Of a DNA stretch of 64,000 nucleotides, positions 53,584 to 62,744 are shown piece after piece. The notes under the pieces were generated by a model, which saw only the letters and a list, made by a program, of their open reading frames with translations, was not told the origin of the DNA and made no database searches. The position numbers were made by a program, and so were the translations under genes. Source of the stretch: Arthrobacter rhizosphaerae (GTDB lineage: Bacteria; Actinomycetota; Actinomycetes; Actinomycetales; Micrococcaceae); NCBI RefSeq assembly GCF_023062595.1, contig NZ_JALLAN010000005.1, positions 1 through 64,000 on the forward strand. The letters are read 5' to 3'. Position 1 is the first letter of the stretch, and every line of letters begins with the position of its first letter.

Positions 53584-56500
53584 GCATCCAAACGATCCCC
53601 GCAACGTCTCCGTCGGCCCCGGAACCTTCAACAACGCCGGAACCACGCTTTACCCCGGAGGAACTGTCGGCCCTCCTGGGGGAAAGGAACAGTCCTACGC
53701 CGGAACAGTCGGCCATCATCTCCTCCCCGCTCTCGCCACGACTCGTGATTGCGGGGGCTGGTTCCGGAAAGACGGCCACGATGGCGGACAGGGTGGTCTG
53801 GCTGGTCGCAAACGGCTGGGTAAGTCCCGAGGAAATACTCGGTGTGACCTTCACCCGCAAGGCCGCGGGGGAACTGGCCAGCAGAATCCGGGCCAAGTTA
53901 TCGGTGCTGCAACGCATGGCCACGGAGGACAAGCAACAGCGGATTTTCCCGGCGGGTCTGGTGAACACCGATGCCCTTGAACCCAAAGTCTCGACCTACC
54001 ATTCCTACGCCAGTGGCATCGTGTCGGACTACGGACTTCGCCTGGGCGTCGAACGGGATGTTGTGCTTCTTGGCGGTGCACAGGCCTGGCAGCTCGCCAG
54101 TGAAGTGGTGGAGGCTTACGACGGCGAATACGCACACTTCCGTGCCGCCAAGTCCACCCTGGTGAAGGCCGTCATCCAGCTGGCGGGAGAATGCGCGGAA
54201 CACCTCCAGGAGCCCGCGCACGTTCAGGAGTGGCTGATGGCCCGCGTGGCCGAATTTGCAGCTTTGCCGTACGTCGAAGGCGCGAAGAAAAATGCCACAC
54301 AGGCAGCAGCGGAGCTTGAGGCCATGCTGCGGACGAGGGCGAGCGTGGCGGACATGGTGGCACGCTACTCTCAGGCGAAGCGGGCAAAGGGTGCTTTGGA
54401 CTTCGGAGATCTGGTCGCGCTTGCGGCCCGGGTGGCGAGCGACATTCCCCTCGCAGCCGCCCTGGAGCGGGAGCGATACAAAGTCGTCCTTCTCGACGAA
54501 TTCCAAGACACATCACATGCGCAGTTGGTGCTGTTTTCACGCCTGTTCGGAAACGGCCATGCCGTAACGGCCGTGGGAGATCCCAACCAATCCATTTACG
54601 GGTTCAGGGGCGCCTCCGCAGGGCAACTGTTCCACTTCGTCCGGGAATTTCCGGTGCCTGCACCTGCCCCTGGGTCTTCTGGCCCCGGTCCAGGAGAAGC
54701 CAGCACTGGCGAGCCGGCGAAGGGGTGGACGCCGGCGCCGGTCTCATACTTGACTACAGCCTGGCGCAACGGCAAGAACATACTCGCTGCTGCCAACGTT
54801 ATTTCAGCACCCCTCAGTGCTGCTGCCGCGCATAAGGGGCCAGCGGGTCAACGTGGTACCGGTGCAGCGATTGAGGTGCCCCCGCTGCAGCCCAGCCCTG
54901 CTGCCGTTTCCGGACAAGTGGTCATCGGGCGCTTCGCGACCGATGAAGACGAGGCTGTGGCTATCGCCGGGGACGTTTTGAGATATCGGGTAACCGACTT
55001 TGAAGAGAAAGTGCAGGAGGACAGAGTGCCGCCATCCATGGCTGTGCTCTGCAGGCGGCGGGCACAGATGGAATGTGTCCGCCGGGAATTTGACGTGCGT
55101 GGGATACCCTACGAAATCATTGGTCTTGGCGGACTCCTTGATACTCCGGAAATCGTGGACCTTGTATCCACGCTGAGAGTTCTCGCCGACCCGGGGCGTT
55201 CCGATTCCCTCATGCGTTTGCTGGCCGGCGCCCGCTGGCGGATTGGCCCGGCAGACCTCATGGCTTTCCGGGATTGGTCCGGATTCCTCGCACGGCGCAG
55301 GTCTCACGAAGGCTCCATTGCTCCCGAAGACACTGAATCAGATGACTCGGTAACGGTGATCGAGAGCGACCTTACCGATGCTGCCAGTCTCGTCGAAGCG
55401 CTGGACCGATTACCAAGGGAAGGTTGGGTGTCAGCCCAAGGACGAGTGATCAGCAATGACGGGTTGCACCGGCTTAGGCGGCTCTCGGCTGAGCTGAGGC
55501 AATTGCGTGGCTTCATGGGTGATGACCTCACCACCCTGCTCGGAGAAGTGGAGCGAGCGATGTTGCTCGATATCGAGGTCGCTGCCCGTCCCGGAATCAG
55601 TATCCATCAGGCCCGCCGGAATCTGGATGCCTTCCATGATGCCGCCGTTGGATTTCTGCACACCTCCCAGCGGGTAGATGTCCTCGCCTTCCTTGCCTGG
55701 CTGGAAGCCGCCGCCGCAGAGGAGGGAGGATTGGACGCCGCCCCGCCGGACGTGAACCACGAGGCCGTGCAACTCCTGACCGTTCATGCATCCAAGGGGC
55801 TCGAATGGGATGTCGTTTTCGTCCCGGGCCTGAACGCCGGTTCATTTCCCAGCAACCGTGATTCGAGATGGAGCAGCGGGAGCGCCGCCCTCCCTTGGCC
55901 CTTGCGGGGCGACCATGCAGACCTGCCGCAGTGGGATCTCGACCAGCCGGATCAGAAGGGGTGGCTTGAGGCTGAAAAAGACTTCAAGGCAGCCGTCCAG
56001 ACGCACTCCGAGGCGGAGGAGCGAAGGTTGGCTTATGTTGCCTATACACGCGCAAAATTTGTCTTGTGGGTATCAAGTGCCGCTTGGGTGGGGTCCCGCT
56101 CGGGTTTGGCGGAGATGTCGCCTTTCCTATCCGACCTTGCCCCTCTGACGACACTTACGCCGCCTGGCGCTGGGGATTCCGACGGCGGTGCGCACCGGAG
56201 GGAATCGCCACAGGGGCACGCTGTTGTGCACGTTTCCTCCATAGAGGAGGCGTCCGTGCCCGAACAAAGCCCGTTGACGCAGCAACTCGAGGTGGCGGAG
56301 TGGCCTTATGACCCGCTCGAAGGACCGATTGATCCACGTACCGGGACACGGCTCAGCCTGGTTCCAGGGCGCCGCGAGGTCATGGAGGCTGCCGCGGCCC
56401 GCATCTTGGCGGGTCTGGACAAAGGTGTAGGTTCCAGCAGCGAAGAACAGCCGCCAGGGACAGCGAAGCAGTACAGTTCTGACCTGAATCAGCACAGTGC

Positions 56501-57212
56501 TGACAAAGAGCTCAAGGGAGTTGCCGGTTCCTGGGCGAGGGAAGCCGCGATGCTGCTGGAGCGCCGCTTTAGACGGTCATCTGTGCAGGATGTGCACCTC
56601 CCCGGCCATATTTCTGCTTCGACTTTGGTGGATCTCAATGACGATCCGGGCGCCGTTCTTGCCCGGCTTCGACGGCCCGTCCCCCGAGAACCGGGGATGT
56701 CCGCACGGAAGGGCACGGCCTTCCACGCGTGGGTGGAGGAGTATTTCGGCACGGCGGGAATGCTGGATCTTGATGAGGCGGCTGGATCTGACGAACATAT
56801 CGACGAGGCCTACGGGCTGGAGAGCATGGTGGAAACTTTCCGCTCCTCCGAGTGGGCGAACAGGGCACCTGTCCACGTGGAAATTCCCGTGGAAACCCGT
56901 ATCGGCGATGTCGTGGTGCGGGGCCGGATTGACGCTGTGTTCAGGGATGCAGACGGACGCTGGGACCTCGTTGACTGGAAGACGGGCCGCCCACCGTCTG
57001 CCCGGCAACTTCAGACCAAGGCAGTCCAGTTGGCGGTCTATCGGCTCGCGTGGTCCCGTTTGAAGGGGGTGCCCCTCGAAGATGTCAGGGCTGCCTTTTA
57101 CTACGTGTCAGAAAACCTGGTTGTCCGTCCGCACGACCTCGGTTCGGCCGGGCAGCTCGAAAAAATCATCACGGCGGCGATCAGCTCCGGCGACCCGGAG
57201 GGACAGCACTAA
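53580..57212 (+). CDS. adnB: AdnB subunit of helicase-nuclease
   Basis: 1210 aa. Complete UvrD-type motor: A-G-A-G-S-G-K-T (58-65), T-F-T-R-K-A-A, L-L-D-E-F-Q-D-T (Asp306/Glu307), G-D-P-N-Q-S-I-Y-G-F-R-G, V-H-A-S-K-G-L-E-W-D. Nuclease domain near the end: D1132-W-K1134-T-G and Q-L-A-V-Y-R-L-A-W. With AdnA it forms the actinobacterial heterodimer that resects double-strand breaks in place of RecBCD or AddAB. ATG 53580 overlaps the adnA stop (ATGA); an upstream in-frame ATG at 53544 is inside adnA and less likely. Converges with the next gene by 4 bp. Confidence 0.92.
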   Translation: MSIQTIPATSPSAPEPSTTPEPRFTPEELSALLGERNSPTPEQSAIISSPLSPRLVIAGAGSGKTATMADRVVWLVANGWVSPEEILGVTFTRKAAGELASRIRAKLSVLQRMATEDKQQRIFPAGLVNTDALEPKVSTYHSYASGIVSDYGLRLGVERDVVLLGGAQAWQLASEVVEAYDGEYAHFRAAKSTLVKAVIQLAGECAEHLQEPAHVQEWLMARVAEFAALPYVEGAKKNATQAAAELEAMLRTRASVADMVARYSQAKRAKGALDFGDLVALAARVASDIPLAAALERERYKVVLLDEFQDTSHAQLVLFSRLFGNGHAVTAVGDPNQSIYGFRGASAGQLFHFVREFPVPAPAPGSSGPGPGEASTGEPAKGWTPAPVSYLTTAWRNGKNILAAANVISAPLSAAAAHKGPAGQRGTGAAIEVPPLQPSPAAVSGQVVIGRFATDEDEAVAIAGDVLRYRVTDFEEKVQEDRVPPSMAVLCRRRAQMECVRREFDVRGIPYEIIGLGGLLDTPEIVDLVSTLRVLADPGRSDSLMRLLAGARWRIGPADLMAFRDWSGFLARRRSHEGSIAPEDTESDDSVTVIESDLTDAASLVEALDRLPREGWVSAQGRVISNDGLHRLRRLSAELRQLRGFMGDDLTTLLGEVERAMLLDIEVAARPGISIHQARRNLDAFHDAAVGFLHTSQRVDVLAFLAWLEAAAAEEGGLDAAPPDVNHEAVQLLTVHASKGLEWDVVFVPGLNAGSFPSNRDSRWSSGSAALPWPLRGDHADLPQWDLDQPDQKGWLEAEKDFKAAVQTHSEAEERRLAYVAYTRAKFVLWVSSAAWVGSRSGLAEMSPFLSDLAPLTTLTPPGAGDSDGGAHRRESPQGHAVVHVSSIEEASVPEQSPLTQQLEVAEWPYDPLEGPIDPRTGTRLSLVPGRREVMEAAAARILAGLDKGVGSSSEEQPPGTAKQYSSDLNQHSADKELKGVAGSWAREAAMLLERRFRRSSVQDVHLPGHISASTLVDLNDDPGAVLARLRRPVPREPGMSARKGTAFHAWVEEYFGTAGMLDLDEAAGSDEHIDEAYGLESMVETFRSSEWANRAPVHVEIPVETRIGDVVVRGRIDAVFRDADGRWDLVDWKTGRPPSARQLQTKAVQLAVYRLAWSRLKGVPLEDVRAAFYYVSENLVVRPHDLGSAGQLEKIITAAISSGDPEGQH

Positions 57213-58546
57213 GAAGTCTTCAGGTCAACGATCTTCAGGGCCGCGGTGGAGGTGTCATCGGCGGAACCTGCCACGGCTGACGAAGGATAGGGGGTGCTTC
57301 CGTCGCGGTCGCCCCGGTCCTTTTCTGTGCTGCCGTTTGCCAGTACGTCTTCCTCAGCGCGAGCCGCAGCAGCTACATCTTTTTCAGAAGGGGCCGCGTC
57401 GCCAAGGCTTTCATCCGAAGGCGTAAGCAGCGGGGCATTGTTCTTCGACGGTGGTGCCTCACCAGCCGGGATCGGTGTCACGTGGACTGCCGGGAGGACC
57501 TTGTCCGCCCCAGCCCCATCGGGAGTGTCACAGGGGATAGGTGTGACCGTAAATCCGTTTCCCTCTGCGATTTCTACCCCGGCGGTGGTCCCAGTCGCGG
57601 GAGGCAGGGGCTCGACACTGATCGGTTGTCCGCCGTGTTCGACGATGTCCCCCGCCAAGGCGGACAGCATCTCTTCTGCTTCGGAAATCATGCTCTGGTC
57701 CCCTGAGGCCACGCCCTTAACCAGGAACTGCGCCAACGCGAATTCCGCTGACAATGCTGCCCGCCGGAGCAGATGGTTGTCCGGAGAGTCCCGCCGGGCG
57801 CTGGTGTAATGGCGAAGAACGGCGTCAACGAAACCCTGTTCATTGGAAGCTACGAGCCAAGCGATGTCATCCGCCGGGTCGCCGATGCGCAGGTCAGTCC
57901 AGCCTGTTACCGCCGTTACACGCTGTCCCTCGACCAGCAGATTGTCTTCGTGCAGATCGCCGTGCACCACGCAAGGGTTGAAGCGCCACAGCGAAACGTC
58001 TTCAAGTGCATGCTCCCACCGGCGCAGCAGGACGGCAGGAATTTTGCCTGTGGTCGCAGCCTGATCGAGTTCGTTGAGGCGACGCTGACGGAACTCATTG
58101 GGGGTGTAGCTCGGCAAATCAGCATTGCTGACCAGCGAGTGCGGCAGGTCATGGATCGCGCCCAGGGCCGCACCGATCTCCTGCGCCAACTCGTCGGAAC
58201 CTGAACTGAGTTCCTCAACACTCCGGGTAGCTCCGGCGAGGTGTGAGTAGACGAAGGTCGTGAGCGCGCCTTGCCGCACCGTTCCTGCCACAGTCGGCAT
58301 CAGGAAGGGGAGCTCTGCCCGGATACCGGGCGCAAAAGCCTTAAGTACCATAAACTCGGTCTCCAGCCGGGTGCTGGCCTCTGCATGCCGGGGGGAACGT
58401 ACCCGCCAGCGTTTTCCCTCGGAGTCGAGGAGAAGAGCCGAGTCGAAGTCCGCGGGGTCGTCAGGGGCAGACGACACGGCAGTAGGAGTCAGTCCTGGGA
58501 CTGCTGCAGTTGCTACGGCTGCCAGTTCGATCGGTTTTCTTCTCAC
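57209..58546 (-). CDS. phosphotransferase-fold protein (possible pseudokinase)
   Basis: 445 aa. Residues about 40-320 are an aminoglycoside/macrolide phosphotransferase-like kinase fold: catalytic loop V-H-G-D-L-H-E-D-N (194-202). The expected metal-binding I-D-W is V-T-G-W (213-216), so Asp is Gly215, although G-D-P-A-D-D follows. The last 120 residues are disordered, rich in Ala, Pro, Asp and Ser. Antibiotic resistance is not implied. GTG 58546 is six bases from TACCGT (58553-58558). Its 3' end overlaps adnB tail to tail. Confidence 0.8.
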   Translation of the reverse strand: MRRKPIELAAVATAAVPGLTPTAVSSAPDDPADFDSALLLDSEGKRWRVRSPRHAEASTRLETEFMVLKAFAPGIRAELPFLMPTVAGTVRQGALTTFVYSHLAGATRSVEELSSGSDELAQEIGAALGAIHDLPHSLVSNADLPSYTPNEFRQRRLNELDQAATTGKIPAVLLRRWEHALEDVSLWRFNPCVVHGDLHEDNLLVEGQRVTAVTGWTDLRIGDPADDIAWLVASNEQGFVDAVLRHYTSARRDSPDNHLLRRAALSAEFALAQFLVKGVASGDQSMISEAEEMLSALAGDIVEHGGQPISVEPLPPATGTTAGVEIAEGNGFTVTPIPCDTPDGAGADKVLPAVHVTPIPAGEAPPSKNNAPLLTPSDESLGDAAPSEKDVAAAARAEEDVLANGSTEKDRGDRDGSTPYPSSAVAGSADDTSTAALKIVDLKTS

Positions 58547-58691
58547 GGTTCCACGGTAGATTGACCCGCGCCCGAGACAATGATGTGGTCCGGCGAGTCC
58601 TGAGATAAGGAATAAATCACAGAGTTCTGCGCCGCAGCTCAGTGAAGGGGCCGAAATATCAATTGTCAGCCCGAATCAGTACGGTAGGTAC

Positions 58692-59783
58692 ATGAGTCTT
58701 GCTGAGCCACCTGCACCGCAGCACGGACCCGCACCGCAGCATGGACCTGCGCCCCTCCAACACCGGGCGCCGGAATGGCAGGAGCCGGGCGGGCTTCCGG
58801 CAGACTCCAGCAGGGCCAACTACTTAACGGACAACGTTCTTCCCGTCCGCCCGGCCCTCATGGACCGTGGGTCCTCGGAGCGCCTCAAACCAGGAATGGT
58901 GCAGGCCCTCATCGAATCGGGAAACGCCCTGGCCATGATCCTCGCTGGCAGGAAAGCACTGGTACAGGCAAACCATCTTGTACTCCTCGATGCTGCCTCC
59001 CTGGCGCAAAGCCTGGCCCAGGCGGGCGTGCAGCCCGAGTACACCATTTATCTCGGATCCCCAGTGGAGGATGAACACATCGCCCCGGGCACCGGGATCG
59101 TCCTTTTTGTCCTGGCAGATACCGTGGCTCCTGGCAGCCCGGGTATCCCGAAGGAAGCGGAGTGGGCTGGGTTTCGGGATGTAGCGGCGCAGTTGGATGC
59201 GCTGCATACCTCGCTGTTCGTCGAGGCAAGCGCAATTGCCAACTGGCACAGCACCCATACACACTGTCCCCGCTGCGGAGCCATGACCATTGTTGAGGCC
59301 GGCGGCTGGGTCCGCCGGTGCCCTGCGGATGGCTCTGAGCATTATCCCCGGACAGATCCGGCGATCATCGTCACGGTGATTGGCCCGGACGACCGGCTGC
59401 TTCTTGGCGGCGGGGGTCCAGTGGATGCCAAAAACTACTCAACCCTCGCTGGGTTTGTGGAGCCGGGGGAATCCCTTGAACAGGCCGTGGTCCGGGAAAT
59501 CTATGAAGAAGTAGGGGTCCGCGTAACTGCCTGCCAGTACCTCGGCTCACAGCCCTGGCCCTTCCCAGCCTCACTAATGCTGGGCTTTACTGCCTTAACC
59601 CAGGACGTCGAGCCACGGCCCGACGGCGTTGAAGTCACCAGGGCCCGCTGGTTTAACCGTGCAGAGCTCCAGGACGCAGTACTCCGGGGCGAGATCGTTA
59701 TTTCGAGCAGGCTGTCCATCTCGAGGTCCCTCATTGAGCACTGGTACGGCGGATTGATCGAGGACCGCCCGGCCGATTCCTGA
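58692..59783 (+). CDS. nudC: NAD(+) diphosphatase NudC
   Basis: 363 aa. Hydrolyses NADH/NAD+ and can remove NAD caps from RNA. A zinc ribbon is represented by Cys192, Cys195 and Cys210; the fourth position is Asp. Nudix box G-F-V-E-P-G-E-S-L-E-Q near 254-276 (R-E-I-Y-E-E-V-G). The NudC hallmark S-Q-P-W-P-F-P-A-S is at 286-294. The N-terminus has a QHGPAP repeat (18-bp DNA duplication). ATG 58692 follows TACGGT (58680-58685) by six bases. Confidence 0.93.
   Translation: MSLAEPPAPQHGPAPQHGPAPLQHRAPEWQEPGGLPADSSRANYLTDNVLPVRPALMDRGSSERLKPGMVQALIESGNALAMILAGRKALVQANHLVLLDAASLAQSLAQAGVQPEYTIYLGSPVEDEHIAPGTGIVLFVLADTVAPGSPGIPKEAEWAGFRDVAAQLDALHTSLFVEASAIANWHSTHTHCPRCGAMTIVEAGGWVRRCPADGSEHYPRTDPAIIVTVIGPDDRLLLGGGGPVDAKNYSTLAGFVEPGESLEQAVVREIYEEVGVRVTACQYLGSQPWPFPASLMLGFTALTQDVEPRPDGVEVTRARWFNRAELQDAVLRGEIVISSRLSISRSLIEHWYGGLIEDRPADS
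58713..58748 (+). repeat. 18-bp tandem duplication at nudC 5' end
   Basis: GCACCGCAGCACGGACCC and GCACCGCAGCATGGACCT (16 of 18 identical) encode two A-P-Q-H-G-P units in the disordered N-terminus. Confidence 0.88.
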
Positions 59784-59879
59784 AAGGGCTGTACTCTTGA
59801 ACGCGCCATTGAACCGCAGCTTCCCATGACATCAATGCGCACCACCGATCATCGCCCATCCATCAATTGAGCAGCAGAA

Positions 59880-62030
59880 GTGACAACAGAAAACCTGGAC
59901 GGAACAGCGCCCCTCGATGGCGCAACCCTTGAGGAGCGTATCCTCAGCGGCCTGGATGACGAACAGCGTGAAGTCGCCAGCACCTTGAACGGACCCCTCT
60001 GCGTGCTTGCAGGTGCGGGAACGGGAAAGACAAGGGCGATCACACACAGAATCGCCTACGGCGTGCATTCCGGTGTTTACAGCCCCCAACGGCTGCTGGC
60101 AGTCACCTTTACCGCCCGGGCAGCGGCGGAAATGCGGAGCAGGCTCCGCGACCTCGGAGTCGGCAATGTCCAGGCCCGGACTTTCCACGCAGCCGCTTTG
60201 AGGCAACTCCAGTTTTTCTGGCCGCAGGCAGTGGGGGGAGCGTTGCCGAATCTGCTGGATCATAAGGCGCAGATGATTGCGGAGGCGGCGCGGCGCCTTC
60301 GGCTGAGCACGGACCGGGCGTCCATTCGTGACCTGGCATCTGAAATTGAATGGGCCAAAGTCTCAATGCTTACGCCCGCCAACTACCTGGAGAATGCGCA
60401 GGACAGAGGGGCCCCTGGCGGGTTCGACCTCACCGCCGTCGCACGGGTTTTCCAGTCCTATGAGGACGTAAAGACGGACCGGAATGTCATCGACTTCGAG
60501 GATGTCCTTCTCATCACTGTAGGGATCCTTCAGGAGGATCCGAAGGTGGCAGCGACCGTTCGCGAGCAATACCGGCATTTCGTGGTTGACGAGTACCAGG
60601 ACGTCTCGCCGCTTCAGCAAAGACTCCTGGAGCTCTGGCTGGGCGGACGCGACGAATTGTGCGTTGTGGGAGACGCCAGCCAGACCATTTACTCCTTTAC
60701 CGGCGCATCGCCGAAACACCTTTTGGGCTTCAAGACGATGTATCCGACGGCGAACGTGGTCAAGCTTATCCGCGACTACCGTTCCACGCCGCAGGTGGTG
60801 AAACTGGCGAACGACCTTCTTGCCAACCGTCGGAGCGGGGGACCGGCAGCAGATGCGGCTTGGGCTGCACCCCTGAAGCTCGTGGCCCAGCGGGCGCCGG
60901 GACCCGTTCCTCAGTTCACTGAATGCGCGGACGATGAAGCGGAGGCAGCCACTGTGGCCGGGAAGATCCGCGCACTCCTGGACTCCGGCGTGCCTGCAAG
61001 CCAGATCGCAGTCCTGTTCCGGACAAACGGGCAATCGGAGGCGTATGAGCAGGCGCTCGCCTCTGCAGGCATCGGTTACCAACTCAGAGGCGGGGAGCGG
61101 TTCTTTGCCCGCAAGGAAGTCCGCGACGCCATCCTCCAACTGCGCGCTGCCACCAGGGCCGCGGCGGAGTCGTCCGCAGCGGAACCGCTCGGCCAGCTCG
61201 TACGGGACATCGTGGCTTCCCTGGGGTACACAGACTCTGCACCGCACAGCGGCGGGGCTTTACGGGAACGCTGGGAATCGTTGGCTGCTTTGGTTGCGCT
61301 GGCCGACGAACTGGTGCTCAGCCGTGGGCCACAATTCAATCTTTCCGACTTCGTCAACGAGTTGCAGGAGCGTTCCCTCGCCCAGCATGCGCCTACGGTT
61401 CAGGGCGTCACGCTGGCGTCTTTGCACGCGGCCAAGGGCCTGGAATGGGACGCCGTGTTCCTTGTCGGTCTGAGCGAAGGGCTCATGCCGATTTCCTTCG
61501 CCGATACCCCGGAGGCGGTGGACGAGGAACGCCGCCTCCTCTACGTCGGCATCACCCGCGCACGCGAGCACCTGTCCCTGTCCTGGTCCTCTGCCAGGAC
61601 GCCGGGCGGCCGGGCCAACCGCAAACCGTCCCGCTTTCTTGACGGTTTGAGGCCGGATTCCGTAGTCACTTCCTCAACCAGGGGCACAGGAGCAGCGCCG
61701 CGCCGGAAAGCCGCTGTACCGTCCATGTGCAGGGCGTGCGGAAGCATGCTGTCAACAGGAGCCGAACGTAAGGTGGGCCGTTGCAGCCAGTGCCCGCCCA
61801 GCTACGAGGAACAGACCTTCGAGGCACTACGGCAATGGCGGAAGGACGTTGCGCTGACCGCCGACGTACCGGCATTCGTCGTCTTCACGGATGCGACGCT
61901 GACGGCCATTGCTGAGGCACGCCCGTCGTCCTTGGAAGAACTGGCGCAACTTGCGGGTGTTGGTCCTTCCAAACTCGAACGCTATGGCCAGGCTGTCCTG
62001 GCGGTGCTGGTGGAAAGCAGCACCGCATGA
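59880..62030 (+). CDS. uvrD2: ATP-dependent DNA helicase UvrD2
   Basis: 716-aa SF1A helicase of the actinobacterial UvrD2 type. G-A-G-T-G-K-T (45-51), V-V-D-E-Y-Q-D-V (near 236-243), G-D-A-S-Q-T-I-Y-S-F-T-G, L-H-A-A-K-G-L-E-W-D and V-G-I-T-R-A-R-E-H-L form the motor. Cys617, Cys620, Cys635 and Cys638 form the tetracysteine module that joins the motor to a C-terminal HRDC domain (about 645-710), as known for mycobacterial UvrD2. GTG start. Overlaps the next gene (ATGA). Confidence 0.93.
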   Translation: MTTENLDGTAPLDGATLEERILSGLDDEQREVASTLNGPLCVLAGAGTGKTRAITHRIAYGVHSGVYSPQRLLAVTFTARAAAEMRSRLRDLGVGNVQARTFHAAALRQLQFFWPQAVGGALPNLLDHKAQMIAEAARRLRLSTDRASIRDLASEIEWAKVSMLTPANYLENAQDRGAPGGFDLTAVARVFQSYEDVKTDRNVIDFEDVLLITVGILQEDPKVAATVREQYRHFVVDEYQDVSPLQQRLLELWLGGRDELCVVGDASQTIYSFTGASPKHLLGFKTMYPTANVVKLIRDYRSTPQVVKLANDLLANRRSGGPAADAAWAAPLKLVAQRAPGPVPQFTECADDEAEAATVAGKIRALLDSGVPASQIAVLFRTNGQSEAYEQALASAGIGYQLRGGERFFARKEVRDAILQLRAATRAAAESSAAEPLGQLVRDIVASLGYTDSAPHSGGALRERWESLAALVALADELVLSRGPQFNLSDFVNELQERSLAQHAPTVQGVTLASLHAAKGLEWDAVFLVGLSEGLMPISFADTPEAVDEERRLLYVGITRAREHLSLSWSSARTPGGRANRKPSRFLDGLRPDSVVTSSTRGTGAAPRRKAAVPSMCRACGSMLSTGAERKVGRCSQCPPSYEEQTFEALRQWRKDVALTADVPAFVVFTDATLTAIAEARPSSLEELAQLAGVGPSKLERYGQAVLAVLVESSTA

Positions 62031-62698
62031 CTCCGAAAGGCCCGCGGGAAAAGCCGGAAACCCCCGGGGAAGCGGATTCGGAGATGACGCACGACGGCGC
62101 GCCGGTGGTCGTCCGCCGCTCGGCCCGCCGTCGTCGGACTGTCGCTGCTTTTTGGGAAGACGGCAAAGCCGTCGTGGCGATCCCGGCGCACTTCAGCCGG
62201 GCGCAGGAGAAGGAGTGGGTCGGCCGGATGCTGGACAAACTCCGACGCCAGGGTTTGCGTCGGTCGGAGGGCGCCGGGAAACGGAAGCCCGCCACAGACA
62301 CCGCACTGGCGGCCCATGCTGCGGTTTTGTCTGCACGCTACTTGGCGGGACGTGCGGTTCCTACGTCTGTTCGCTGGGTCAGCAACCAGAACTCGAGGTG
62401 GGGCTCAGCGACTCCATCCGATGGCACCATCAGGTTGTCGGACAAGCTCCGACCGATGCCCCAATGGGTTATTGACTATGTCCTGCTCCATGAACTGGCC
62501 CACCTACTGGTTGCCGGACACAATGCCGCCTTCTGGCGGTTGTTGGAGTCCTATCCGGAGACGGGCCGAGCTAAAGCCTTCCTGGAGGGTGTTTCCTTTG
62601 CCACATCCCGCGGCATCGGGGCGCCCTCGGACGGGGAGCCGTCAGACGGCTGCGCACCGTCAGGCGCTGTGGATCCAGGCTTCGCCGACGCTGACTGA
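62027..62698 (+). CDS. YgjP-like (DUF45) M48-type metallopeptidase
   Basis: 223 aa. The zinc motif H-E-L-A-H (155-159), with a third ligand in A-G-H-N-A-A-F-W, and the upstream R-W-V-S-N-Q-N-S-R-W-G-S characterise the YgjP/DUF45 family. No signal peptide or membrane segment, so cytoplasmic. The first 40 residues are charged and basic (R-R-S-A-R-R-R-R). The ATG overlaps the uvrD2 stop. Substrate unknown. Confidence 0.85.
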   Translation: MTPKGPREKPETPGEADSEMTHDGAPVVVRRSARRRRTVAAFWEDGKAVVAIPAHFSRAQEKEWVGRMLDKLRRQGLRRSEGAGKRKPATDTALAAHAAVLSARYLAGRAVPTSVRWVSNQNSRWGSATPSDGTIRLSDKLRPMPQWVIDYVLLHELAHLLVAGHNAAFWRLLESYPETGRAKAFLEGVSFATSRGIGAPSDGEPSDGCAPSGAVDPGFADAD

Positions 62699-62744
62699 AC
62701 AGCTGCGGACTAACCCGGGTCTTTTCGGGCTGCCCGGAAACCCG

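Noticed and set aside
57209..58546. Macrolide resistance gene
   Set aside because: The fold fits, but the metal-binding Asp is replaced and the chromosomal context is DNA repair, so resistance is not supported.
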